A DNA stretch of 7,130 bases from the NCBI GenBank assembly GCA_003644265.1, contig QNBX01000200.1:1-7130 (forward strand), written 5' to 3'. The translations under genes were made by a program, and so were the position numbers. The notes below the pieces were generated by a model. That model searched no databases and was not told the DNA's origin. It saw only the letters and a program-made list of their open reading frames with translations. The stretch comes from Planctomycetota bacterium. GTDB lineage: Bacteria > Planctomycetota > B15-G4. Position 1 is the stretch's first letter. Each line of letters opens with the position of its first letter. Of this stretch, positions 1-5,964 are shown piece after piece.

Positions 1-1673
1 GTGGTCATGACGGCGCCCTGGGCGTCGTAGTCCGGCGGCAGCGACGGGCCGCGCACGAGCAGCGCGGTGGAGAGGGCGTCGGCGCTGGCGGCGCTGGGGT
101 GCGTGACCCAGGCCAGGCGGGCGGCGGGCACGGGTACGCCGCTGTGTGGATCCAGCACGTGGGCGCGGGCCACGCCGCCATCGTCAAACGGGCGCAGCGC
201 GCCGCCGCTGACCGAGAGCGCCGCGTGCACCAGGCTCACCCGCGTCACCACGCGACCGCTGCCGTCGTGCACCACCGGCAGGCTCCAGGCCTCCTCGCCG
301 GGGGGTGGCCCCAGCGCCAGCAGCGTGGAGCGGAACGAGAGCAGCGCGCGCTGCACGCCGTGACGACGCAGCACCTCGGCGGCCATGTCGAGCGCCCAGC
401 CCTTGCCTGAGGCGCCGGGGTCGAGCGTCAGCCCCGGCACCAGCCGCGTGGCCGTGCCGGCCTCGACGTCCAGCGCGAGCTGGCCCACGCCGCTGTGACG
501 CAGCGCGGTCTGCAGGGCCGCGTCGCTGGGGCGCGCGGGCGTCTTGCTGCGCAGACCCCAGGCCTGCACCAGCGCGCCCAGGGCGGGGTCGAAGCAGCCG
601 TCTGTGCTGGACGCCACCCACGCGGCGTGGTCAAGCCAGCTCAGCAGGTCGTTGCCCGGTGAGAAGGGCGCGCCCACCGGCGCGGCGTTCAGGCGCGACA
701 GCGGCGTGTCGTCGCGCCAGTCGCTCAGGATGCCGTCCCAGCGGGAGACCTCGTCCAGGGCGGCGCGGGCGGCGCTCAGCAGCACGTCGCCGCCGGGCTC
801 GCCGTCGTCATCGGCGCGCAGCTCCACGGCGCAGACCGTGCCCATGATACGGCGCTCCACACGCAGGGCGCGGCCGCCGGCGTCCCAGCGCACCACCTCA
901 CCGCTCGCGCCGGCGCCTGAGCGTGTCTCGCCCTTGAGCGCCGGCGGCGTGACGTCGCTGCCTTCCGCCAACACGGCGGCCAGGGTCTCTTCGTCGGCGC
1001 GCAGCAGGAGCACCTCCACCGCCGCCAGGGCCTTGCGCACCCCGCGGCAGATGGCGTTGCCGGAGAGCGTGGCGCCCGCGATGTTCATGACGTCGGCGTC
1101 GATACGCACGGGGTCGTCCAGGCTGAGCCCGCGGTACTGCTCCAGGAAGCGCTCGGCCGCGACCTCGCCGCCGTGGCTCTCGCGGTAGATCATGACGGCC
1201 ACCCGGCCCACGCGTCCGTCCGGCGTGACGCCCACGATGTGCGTGATGGCGCGCACCTTGCCCACCTGCGAGACGATCACCGCGTAGCCCGTGAGCTCGC
1301 CGTCGCGCGTGGCGCGGTAGCAGTAGAAGCCGCCCTCGTCGAGCTCGCGGCGGGCCAGGCCGGAGATGGCGTTGGCCTGGGCCGCCGTCAGGATCAGGCG
1401 CAGCTCCAGCACCTGGTCGGCGTCCGGGAAGATGCTCTCCAGCGCCTCGGCCTTGTCGAGCAGCACCTGGATGTCGTCGCCGCCGTGCGCGTCAGCGCTG
1501 AGCAGCAGCAGCGCGGCGCTCAGCAGGCAGCCGAGCGTGGCGCTGCCGGGTCGCAGCGCGCAGCTCAGCAGATACGCGAGCGTGGCGCGGGCGGGTTGCA
1601 GCGCGCCGCTTAGCAGGTGTGCGAGCGTGGCGCGGGTGCGCTGCAGCACGTGGGGCGTTGCCCGGCGGCCCAT
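1..1673 (-). CDS. Exported FMN-binding domain/ApbE FAD:protein FMN transferase fusion (3' end cut by window)
   Basis: The frame is open from the ATG at 1673 to the left edge (557 complete codons). Residues 1-62 form an unusual signal peptide with a likely cleavage after the ADA at 60-62. Residues about 100-222 look like an FMN-binding domain ending in the flavin-attachment motif AGATLS, with Thr202 as expected acceptor. Residues about 270-557 match ApbE, which transfers FMN from FAD to Thr of such motifs in the periplasm using Mg2+. Visible ApbE elements are IMGT (276-279), SDWRDDTPLSRLN (317-329), DPALGALVQAWG (362-373), LDPGASGKG (417-425), HVLDPHSG (505-512) and ADALSTAL (531-538), where Asp532 and Thr536 have the spacing of the known metal ligands. 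The usual GGD/GGE of the family reads RST (448-450). Only a short C-terminal tail should be missing. The start overlaps the porin stop as TGATG, implying translational coupling. No clear Shine-Dalgarno is seen. Inference: a self-flavinylating periplasmic redox protein. Family assignment is strong; substrate and electron partners are unknown. Confidence 0.88.
   Translation of the reverse strand, partial: MGRRATPHVLQRTRATLAHLLSGALQPARATLAYLLSCALRPGSATLGCLLSAALLLLSADAHGGDDIQVLLDKAEALESIFPDADQVLELRLILTAAQANAISGLARRELDEGGFYCYRATRDGELTGYAVIVSQVGKVRAITHIVGVTPDGRVGRVAVMIYRESHGGEVAAERFLEQYRGLSLDDPVRIDADVMNIAGATLSGNAICRGVRKALAAVEVLLLRADEETLAAVLAEGSDVTPPALKGETRSGAGASGEVVRWDAGGRALRVERRIMGTVCAVELRADDDGEPGGDVLLSAARAALDEVSRWDGILSDWRDDTPLSRLNAAPVGAPFSPGNDLLSWLDHAAWVASSTDGCFDPALGALVQAWGLRSKTPARPSDAALQTALRHSGVGQLALDVEAGTATRLVPGLTLDPGASGKGWALDMAAEVLRRHGVQRALLSFRSTLLALGPPPGEEAWSLPVVHDGSGRVVTRVSLVHAALSVSGGALRPFDDGGVARAHVLDPHSGVPVPAARLAWVTHPSAASADALSTALLVRGPSLPPDYDAQGAVMT
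1497..1631 (-). repeat. Three tandem 45-base repeats inside the signal peptide of the FMN/ApbE gene
   Basis: Three in-frame units of 45 bases lie at 1631-1587, 1586-1542 and 1541-1497. Each begins GCCACGCTC on the coding strand (plus-strand GAGCGTGGC at 1623, 1578 and 1533, exactly 45 apart). They encode residues 15-29, 30-44 and 45-59. The shared pattern is ATLxxLLSxALxP in units one and two; unit three begins ATLGCLLSAAL and runs into the hydrophobic core LLLLS. The units have diverged at several positions, including synonymous ones, so the duplication is not brand new. It lengthens the export signal to about 62 residues, with arginines at 14, 29 and 41 separating hydrophobic stretches. Confidence 0.9.
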
Positions 1674-3061
1674 CAGAAGTAGCTGGCGAAGGAGAGCAGG
1701 ATGGCGTCGGCGGTGTTGCTGCCGCTGTTGGCGCCGTGGTCGTCGTTGAACTGGTAGTCGAGCTTGACCACGGTGTGCGACGCGTTGGGGCGGAAGTTGA
1801 GGCCGACCGTGGTGCGCCGGCGCACGTAGTCGTCCAGGTCGACCGAGCCGTAGCGCGTCACGAAGGTGAACTGCGAGCCGTCATCGACCCAGCCCTTCTG
1901 TCGCCAGGTCTCCAGGAAGTTCGGCTGCAGGCGCACGTTGGCCTGCACGTACTGGCCGCGCATGTCGCCGGCCACGCCGCTGGCTTTGGCGAAGTCATCG
2001 CGCTCGATGTTGGCCCATGCGCCCTCGTACAGCAGCTCCATGAAGTCCGGCAGCAGGGGCACGGCCTGGCCGTCGACGGTCGCGTCGATCGCGTAGATGT
2101 TGAGGGCGTTCTTGCCGCGCTCGTCGTACTTGTCGAAGTGCCCGGACACACCGAGCTCGGTGCCCAGTATGGGCTTGTAGGCCACGCGTCCCGTGTAGGC
2201 CAGTTCGTCGTTCTGGTTCTCGAAGGCGCTGCCCACCTCGTCCTTGTGGGGCGCGGCGTTGCGCAGGCCCTTCTTGTTGGTGATGGAGTTCTTGCCCGTC
2301 ATGTCGAGGCCGCGGAAGCCGTTGGTGACGGTGGCGTTGTAGCTGACCTGCTCGCCCAGGCTGCCCCACACGCCCAGACCGGCGTCGCGCAGGGTGGTGG
2401 GGATGATGAACTGGTTCACCAGCGGCCGGTCCGTGAGCTCCTGGATGGGCGAGTCGTGCACTTCGTTGAGCTTGCCCAGCGGCAGCAGCTGGATGCCGGC
2501 GCGCAGGTTGACCGGGTCGTCGATCAGGAAGTCCATCTGCGCGAACTCGATCTCCAGCTCGTGGCCGTGTTCGTACTCGATCTCGGCGGCCACCTTCACG
2601 CGGTCGCTCACGTCGCTGAAGAAGAAGGGCACGAAGCGGTGCTGATCAAACTCCTGGTTGCCGCCACTGCCGCTGTGGTTGCTGTACTCCAGGTCGATGT
2701 AGCCGCCGACGTAGGTGCTCTGCCCGAACTTGGTGAGGAACGGCTTGGTGTACAGGCTGCCCATCTGCTGGGGCAGGCCGGTCTCTTCGAACTCGGCGGC
2801 CTGACGCGGGATGTAGTAGGTGTCGCCGCCGGCCAGGGGGTCGCCCTTGAGCCGCGCGATCTCCGTGCTCATCTCGCCGGCCAGACCCAGCAGCTGCTCG
2901 TACGCCGAGGCCAGCTCGTCCACGCGCCGCTCGAGTTCAGCCACGCGCGAGCCGTCGTCCGCGGCCCCGTGAGTGACGGGGTCCTGGGCCGTCGCCGACC
3001 CGGCCAGCAGGGCCAGCACAGACAGGCTCGTGATCAGGTTGCGAATGACGCGGGACCGCAT
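1673..3061 (-). CDS. Outer-membrane beta-barrel porin, OprO/OprP-like
   Basis: This 462-aa exported protein is predicted to form a passive channel in the outer membrane. Residues 1-25 are a classic signal peptide (RSR-rich start, hydrophobic core, ATA|QD cleavage). Residues about 37-73 have coiled-coil character (VAELERRVDELASAYEQLL), as in porins with a periplasmic N-terminal helix. From about 117 onward, amphipathic strands resemble phosphate-selective-porin-type proteins: VGGYIDLEY, HRFVPFFFSDVSDRVKVAAEIEYEH (parts of 141-165), LRAGIQLLPLGKLNEVHDSP, IIPTTLRDAGLGVWG. The last strand ends SFASYF; a C-terminal Phe is the recognition signal of the BAM insertion machinery. The ATG at 3061 is chosen because it gives the signal peptide directly and has GGAG ten bases upstream; an upstream extension of 59 codons lies across the promoter. 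First gene of an operon with the FMN/ApbE gene, overlapping it as TGATG. The transported solute cannot be read from sequence; the name OprP-like does not establish phosphate specificity. Confidence 0.85.
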   Translation of the reverse strand: MRSRVIRNLITSLSVLALLAGSATAQDPVTHGAADDGSRVAELERRVDELASAYEQLLGLAGEMSTEIARLKGDPLAGGDTYYIPRQAAEFEETGLPQQMGSLYTKPFLTKFGQSTYVGGYIDLEYSNHSGSGGNQEFDQHRFVPFFFSDVSDRVKVAAEIEYEHGHELEIEFAQMDFLIDDPVNLRAGIQLLPLGKLNEVHDSPIQELTDRPLVNQFIIPTTLRDAGLGVWGSLGEQVSYNATVTNGFRGLDMTGKNSITNKKGLRNAAPHKDEVGSAFENQNDELAYTGRVAYKPILGTELGVSGHFDKYDERGKNALNIYAIDATVDGQAVPLLPDFMELLYEGAWANIERDDFAKASGVAGDMRGQYVQANVRLQPNFLETWRQKGWVDDGSQFTFVTRYGSVDLDDYVRRRTTVGLNFRPNASHTVVKLDYQFNDDHGANSGSNTADAILLSFASYF

Positions 3062-3071
3062 GGCCAGCAGG

Positions 3072-3075
3072 CTCC
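3072..3075 (-). promoter_or_regulatory. Ribosome binding site supporting the porin start at 3061
   Basis: GGAG lies ten bases upstream of the ATG at 3061, a slightly long but acceptable spacing. It helps choose this start over the upstream in-frame start at 3238. Confidence 0.5.
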
Positions 3076-3111
3076 AAGAGCTTCTGAGAATCAACCTCAA
3101 TAAGGGCGGGG

Positions 3112-3140
3112 AGTATACTGAGATTCGTTCGCACCAACAA
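3112..3140 (-). promoter_or_regulatory. Sigma-70-type promoter of the porin/FMN-ApbE operon
   Basis: On the minus strand, a -35 element TTGTTG (3140-3135) and a -10 element TATACT (3117-3112, five of six matches to TATAAT) are separated by exactly 17 bases. The AT-rich patch stands out in very GC-rich DNA. Transcription would begin near 3105, giving a leader of about 45 bases before the porin ATG. The -35 matches the consensus at only three of six positions, so an activator may assist. No start site has been measured. Confidence 0.6.
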
Positions 3141-3151
3141 GGGGGCCCGGC

Positions 3152-3172
3152 CAGGAGCTGCTCGCGCTCCTG
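3152..3172. promoter_or_regulatory. Perfect 7-bp inverted repeat upstream of the porin promoter
   Basis: CAGGAGC (3152-3158) and GCTCCTG (3166-3172) are exact inverted copies around a seven-base spacer. The centre lies about 57 bases upstream of the predicted transcription start and just beyond the -35 element. This is the size and position expected for a dimeric regulator site. It could also be a hairpin at the end of the upstream transcript, but no T-run follows on the minus strand (GGCCGGGCCCCC follows), so an intrinsic terminator is unlikely. Confidence 0.35.
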
Positions 3173-3286
3173 TACAAGGACCCCACGAAATGCGTGTGTA
3201 AACGGGTGCTGAGGGCCCATCGCCAGTCTCGACCCCACGTGATCAGAGAGTCGGATTTCTGGTCGGAGGTGGAGTGGGCAGCAGTT

Positions 3287-3334
3287 GCGTTTCCGTGCAG
3301 CCTGCTCTCAGCGTGTCCGCGTAGCCTGCCAGCA
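3287..3334. repeat. Imperfect 24-base tandem duplication in the intergenic region
   Basis: Positions 3287-3305 (GCGTTTCCGTGCAGCCTGC) and 3311-3329 (GCGTGTCCGCGTAGCCTGC) match at 16 of 19 bases, with starts 24 bases apart. The remaining five bases of each unit do not clearly match. It lies soon after the glycosyltransferase stop, far upstream of the porin promoter. Its role is unknown: it may be a relic of slippage or a repeated protein site. Confidence 0.5.
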
Positions 3335-3363
3335 GCTGCGTGATCAAGGCTGCGAGAGGTCGG

Positions 3364-4527
3364 TCAGCGTGCGGCCAGCAGCTCGGCGTAGAGCGCCTCC
3401 TGGTCGGCGACCATGAGCTCCTGGTCGAACTCCGCCACGGCCTCGCGTCCGGCCACGGCCATGCGCCGGGAGAGCTCGGCGTCGCCCAGGATGCGCAGCA
3501 CGCCGCGAGCGCCGGCCTCGCTGTCGCCCGGCGCGAAGAGCACGCCGTTGCGGCCGTCGACGATGGCCTCGGGCGTGCCGTCCACGGCGGTGGCCACCAC
3601 CGGACGGCCCGCGGCCATGGCCTGGGGGCACACCCGCGGCAGGCCCTCCCAGCGAGACGTGAGCACGGCCACGTCGAGGGCGCCGAGCAGCGCCGGCACG
3701 TCGCGGCGCCAACCCAGCAACGAGAAGCGCTCGGCCAGGCCCGCGTCCGCGATGGCGCGCTGCATGGCGGGCCGCAGCTCGCCGTCACCGGCCACGAAGA
3801 AGCGCGCGTCGTCGCGCTCATCCGCGACGCGCCGCGCCAGGGCGACGAAGTCGAGCGGCGCCTTCTGCGGCTTGAGGCAGGCCAGCATGCCCACCACGGT
3901 GTGCTCGTCGCTGTAGCCCAACGACGCGCGCGCCTCGGCCCGCAGCTCGTCGGCGCGCCCGAACGCCGCCAGGTCGATGCCGCTGCGGATCACCCGCGCG
4001 GGCACGTCGCGCAGCAGGCCCAGCGCGCGACCCTGCTCCAGGTTGCGCTGCGACACGGACACGAAGGCGTCGGTCCAGCGCGCCATGTGCCGTTCGGTCG
4101 ACAAGGTGATGCGGCGCGTGACGGGGTTGCTCAGCGCGCCGTAGCCGAAGCCGTGGATGGAGTGCACCACCGGGCCCGCGCCCGCGCGCCGGGCGGCGAA
4201 GCGCCCCACGATGCCGGCCTTGCTGGAGTGGGTGTGCACCAGGCACGGGCCCTGGGCCACCAGCGGGCTCAGCAGGGCCTTGAGCGCGGCGGCGGCGGCC
4301 AGGTCGTTCGGGGGGTGGATGGGTCGCACCAGCCGCGGCAGGAAGTGCAGCTCCACGTCGGGCAGCTCCTTTGCCTCGTCATCCAGCATCCCGCCGGGAC
4401 CCGTGACCAGGATGGGCCGGTAGCGTTCGCGGTCCAGCGAGGCCACGGTGTGCAGCGTGTTCTGCTGCGCGCCGCCCAGCTCGAGCTTGGTGATGACGTG
4501 CACGACCGGGACCGGCGCTGGGCTCAT
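3364..4527 (-). CDS. Glycosyltransferase family 4 (GT-B fold)
   Basis: This 387-aa protein should transfer a sugar from a nucleotide- or lipid-linked donor onto a growing glycan at the cytoplasmic side of the inner membrane. The N-terminal acceptor half has the family opening ITKLELGGAQQNTL (12-25), VHTHSSKAGIVGRFAA (97-112) and HSIHGF (122-127). SGIDLAAF (182-189) marks the linker. The C-terminal donor half carries VGMLACLKPQK (212-222), FFVAGDGEL (243-251) and EGLPRVCPQAMAAGRPVVATAVDGTPEAI (parts of 294-322). The usual EX7E donor motif here is Glu294 with Gln302 in the second position. The start at 4527 is chosen because its ATG overlaps the preceding stop as ATGA, with GAGGG three bases upstream; another in-frame start at 4548 would overlap the FAD gene further. 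Likely cotranscribed with the FAD oxidoreductase. Sugar donor and acceptor cannot be assigned. Family call is strong. Confidence 0.9.
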   Translation of the reverse strand: MSPAPVPVVHVITKLELGGAQQNTLHTVASLDRERYRPILVTGPGGMLDDEAKELPDVELHFLPRLVRPIHPPNDLAAAAALKALLSPLVAQGPCLVHTHSSKAGIVGRFAARRAGAGPVVHSIHGFGYGALSNPVTRRITLSTERHMARWTDAFVSVSQRNLEQGRALGLLRDVPARVIRSGIDLAAFGRADELRAEARASLGYSDEHTVVGMLACLKPQKAPLDFVALARRVADERDDARFFVAGDGELRPAMQRAIADAGLAERFSLLGWRRDVPALLGALDVAVLTSRWEGLPRVCPQAMAAGRPVVATAVDGTPEAIVDGRNGVLFAPGDSEAGARGVLRILGDAELSRRMAVAGREAVAEFDQELMVADQEALYAELLAAR

Positions 4528-5909
4528 GAGCCCTCGTCCGCCAGCCACTGCGCCACCTGTCGACCGTGTATCAGGCTGTCCTCCATGGCCAGGTAGTCCC
4601 AGCTGCCGTAGCGCCCCATGGGCACGACGCCCCGCTCCAGGTACCAGCTCAGCAGCTGCGGCAGCACGCGCCGGCGCGCCTCGTCAAAGAGCACGTAGCC
4701 GTGGGGGATGTCCACCACCCGCGCGTGCACGACGGAGTCGCGGTCCCGCAGCAGGCCCGCGCGCAGCAGCCCGTCGATGCACTGCTCCAGCGACGCCTCG
4801 GCCCCCGGGTCGGCGTCGGGCCGGAAGCTGATCTCCGCCACCAGCGCGTGGTGACCGTCGGGAGCCATGCTCGGCGTGAGCGCGGTGGGGATGCCGATGC
4901 GGTGGAACAGGAACTCCGGCTCGGGAAAGTAGATCCACTGCGCGTCGGGGTGGGGCGGCGGTCCGGACACGCCCAGGTTCACGGCGCGGATGGAGACGTG
5001 CCCCAGCTCCCGTGCCGCGGCGCGCAGCTCGTCCGGCAGGTCGCTGGTCATGGCGGCCAGGGTCGGCAGGGGCATGGATGTCAGCACGCGGCGACCCTGC
5101 TCGTGGCTGCCGTCCGAGAAGTGCACGCGGCGCGCGCCGGCCTCGAGCGACTCGGCCGCCAGGCTCGTGCGCACCACCCCCGGCTCCAGCTTCGCCGCGA
5201 TGGCCCGCGGCAGATGATCGATGCCGCCTGCGGTCGGATAGAGGAAGTCGGGGTTGTAGCCGAAGACCGTCTCGCTGCTGGTGATGGCGCCGCGCAGCAC
5301 GTCCGAGAGGTCGGGGCGCGGGATGGACCAGCTGACCCAATCGCCGGTCACCTGCGACAGGTCGCGCCGCCACATCTTGCCGTTGTACGGCTCGAAGAAG
5401 TGCTTGGCGAAGCCCGCACCGAAGGTGGAGTGGATCCAATCCAGGAACGACGGCTCGTCGGGCTGCACCGGCGGGCACAGCTTGAGGAAGGGAGGCGCCC
5501 CGGGCAGGCGTTCGGCCGGCGGCACGGGTGAGGCTTGGCGCTGCGGCTCCCCGGAGGCCGCGGCCATGCTCTCCACGAAGCCCAGCAGGCAATCGATGCG
5601 CACGTCCAGCGGCAACCCGGCCGTGTTGGCCTGGAACGGATAGGGCGTGAGCACGTCGTGGCTGTGGATCCACGCGCTGCGATGCAGCTGCGCCCAACCG
5701 CCGGGCAGCAGCTCCTGCGCCCAGGCCTTGATGCCCGGGTCGCGCAGGTGCAGCAGGTGCCCCGTGTAGTCGAAGGTGAAGCCGTCCTCACGGATCGAGC
5801 GACACAGGCCGCCGACGTCGGCGGCGCGCTCGGCCACGAGCACGTCGCAGCCCTTCAGGTGATAGGCGGCGGACAGGCCAGCCAGGCCCGCGCCCAGAAT
5901 GACGACCAT
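4524..5909 (-). CDS. FAD-dependent oxidoreductase, UDP-galactopyranose-mutase/protoporphyrinogen-oxidase-like
   Basis: This 461-aa protein opens with a Rossmann FAD site, VVILGAGLAGLSAAY (GAGLAG at 6-11), followed by an acidic strand end (VAER, 25-28) and GGLCRS (33-38). The C-terminus has the second flavin-contacting motif GRYGSWDYLAMEDSLIHGRQVA (parts of 432-452). Between them, YPFQANT (90-96), FFEPYNGKMWRRDLSQV (171-187) and FLYPTAGGIDHLP (222-234) resemble flavoproteins often found beside glycosyltransferases and annotated as mutase-like, amine oxidase or protoporphyrinogen oxidase. It is probably cytoplasmic, as no signal peptide is seen. The start at 5909 puts the GxGxxG motif at the very N-terminus, as usual; an extension to 6179 would overlap the upstream gene. 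It follows the upstream gene by 55 bases and overlaps the glycosyltransferase by ATGA. Context favours sugar or glycan modification over heme synthesis, but the reaction is not proven. A Pro-rich stretch at about 119-152 looks like a family-atypical insertion. Confidence 0.82.
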   Translation of the reverse strand: MVVILGAGLAGLSAAYHLKGCDVLVAERAADVGGLCRSIREDGFTFDYTGHLLHLRDPGIKAWAQELLPGGWAQLHRSAWIHSHDVLTPYPFQANTAGLPLDVRIDCLLGFVESMAAASGEPQRQASPVPPAERLPGAPPFLKLCPPVQPDEPSFLDWIHSTFGAGFAKHFFEPYNGKMWRRDLSQVTGDWVSWSIPRPDLSDVLRGAITSSETVFGYNPDFLYPTAGGIDHLPRAIAAKLEPGVVRTSLAAESLEAGARRVHFSDGSHEQGRRVLTSMPLPTLAAMTSDLPDELRAAARELGHVSIRAVNLGVSGPPPHPDAQWIYFPEPEFLFHRIGIPTALTPSMAPDGHHALVAEISFRPDADPGAEASLEQCIDGLLRAGLLRDRDSVVHARVVDIPHGYVLFDEARRRVLPQLLSWYLERGVVPMGRYGSWDYLAMEDSLIHGRQVAQWLADEGS

Positions 5910-5964
5910 GGCGTGCTCGCAGGGCGACTTGGTGCCACCACTTGGGGGCGACTGCGCGGCGAGG

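Larger units (their letters stand above)
3062..3363. other. Gene-free region between the glycosyltransferase and porin genes
   Basis: This 302-base stretch holds no convincing gene. The reading frame that continues upstream of the porin start lacks family resemblance and would contain the promoter. It holds the porin promoter (3112-3140), the inverted repeat (3152-3172), the 9-base direct repeat GACCCCACG at 3179-3187 and 3231-3239, and an imperfect 24-base tandem duplication at 3287-3334. No canonical terminator with a stem and T-tract was found after the glycosyltransferase stop at 3364, so termination there may be Rho-dependent or absent. Confidence 0.6.

Noticed and set aside
30..61. Lipoprotein signal (Cys at 38 or 49) in the FMN/ApbE protein, coordinates as residues
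   Set aside because: Neither Cys sits in a good lipobox (LLSC, TLGC), and an ADA signal-peptidase I site follows the hydrophobic core, so lipidation is possible but not supported.
1619..3103. A 494-codon open frame on the plus strand opposite the porin gene
   Set aside because: It is the antisense shadow of a GC-rich coding region. The product is a monotonous Val/Ala/Gly/His/Gln-rich sequence without domains, while the minus strand gives a signal peptide and barrel ending in Phe.
3152..3172. Intrinsic terminator for the glycosyltransferase transcript
   Set aside because: The hairpin has no following T-run and lies about 190 bases after the stop codon, so a regulatory site is the better reading.
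3062..3238. A 59-residue N-terminal extension of the porin
   Set aside because: It runs across the predicted promoter and would bury the signal peptide internally; the ATG at 3061 starts the signal peptide directly and has GGAG upstream.
3238..3346. CGTGATCA present at 3238-3245 and 3339-3346
   Set aside because: An eight-base repeat containing a TGATCA palindrome is easily found by chance in 300 bases, and its spacing and position suggest nothing specific.
3243..3821. A 192-codon minus-strand frame running past the end of the glycosyltransferase
   Set aside because: It is an alternative frame of the glycosyltransferase gene with shadow composition; the true frame carries the conserved motifs and stops at 3364.
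3340..4596. A 418-codon open frame on the plus strand opposite the glycosyltransferase
   Set aside because: Same reason: antisense shadow with low-complexity Ala/Gly/His/Arg composition, while the minus strand shows clear GT4 motifs.
5937..5950. TGGTG-N-CACCA palindrome in the leader of the FAD gene
   Set aside because: Arms of only five bases with a one-base centre; too short to support an operator or hairpin.
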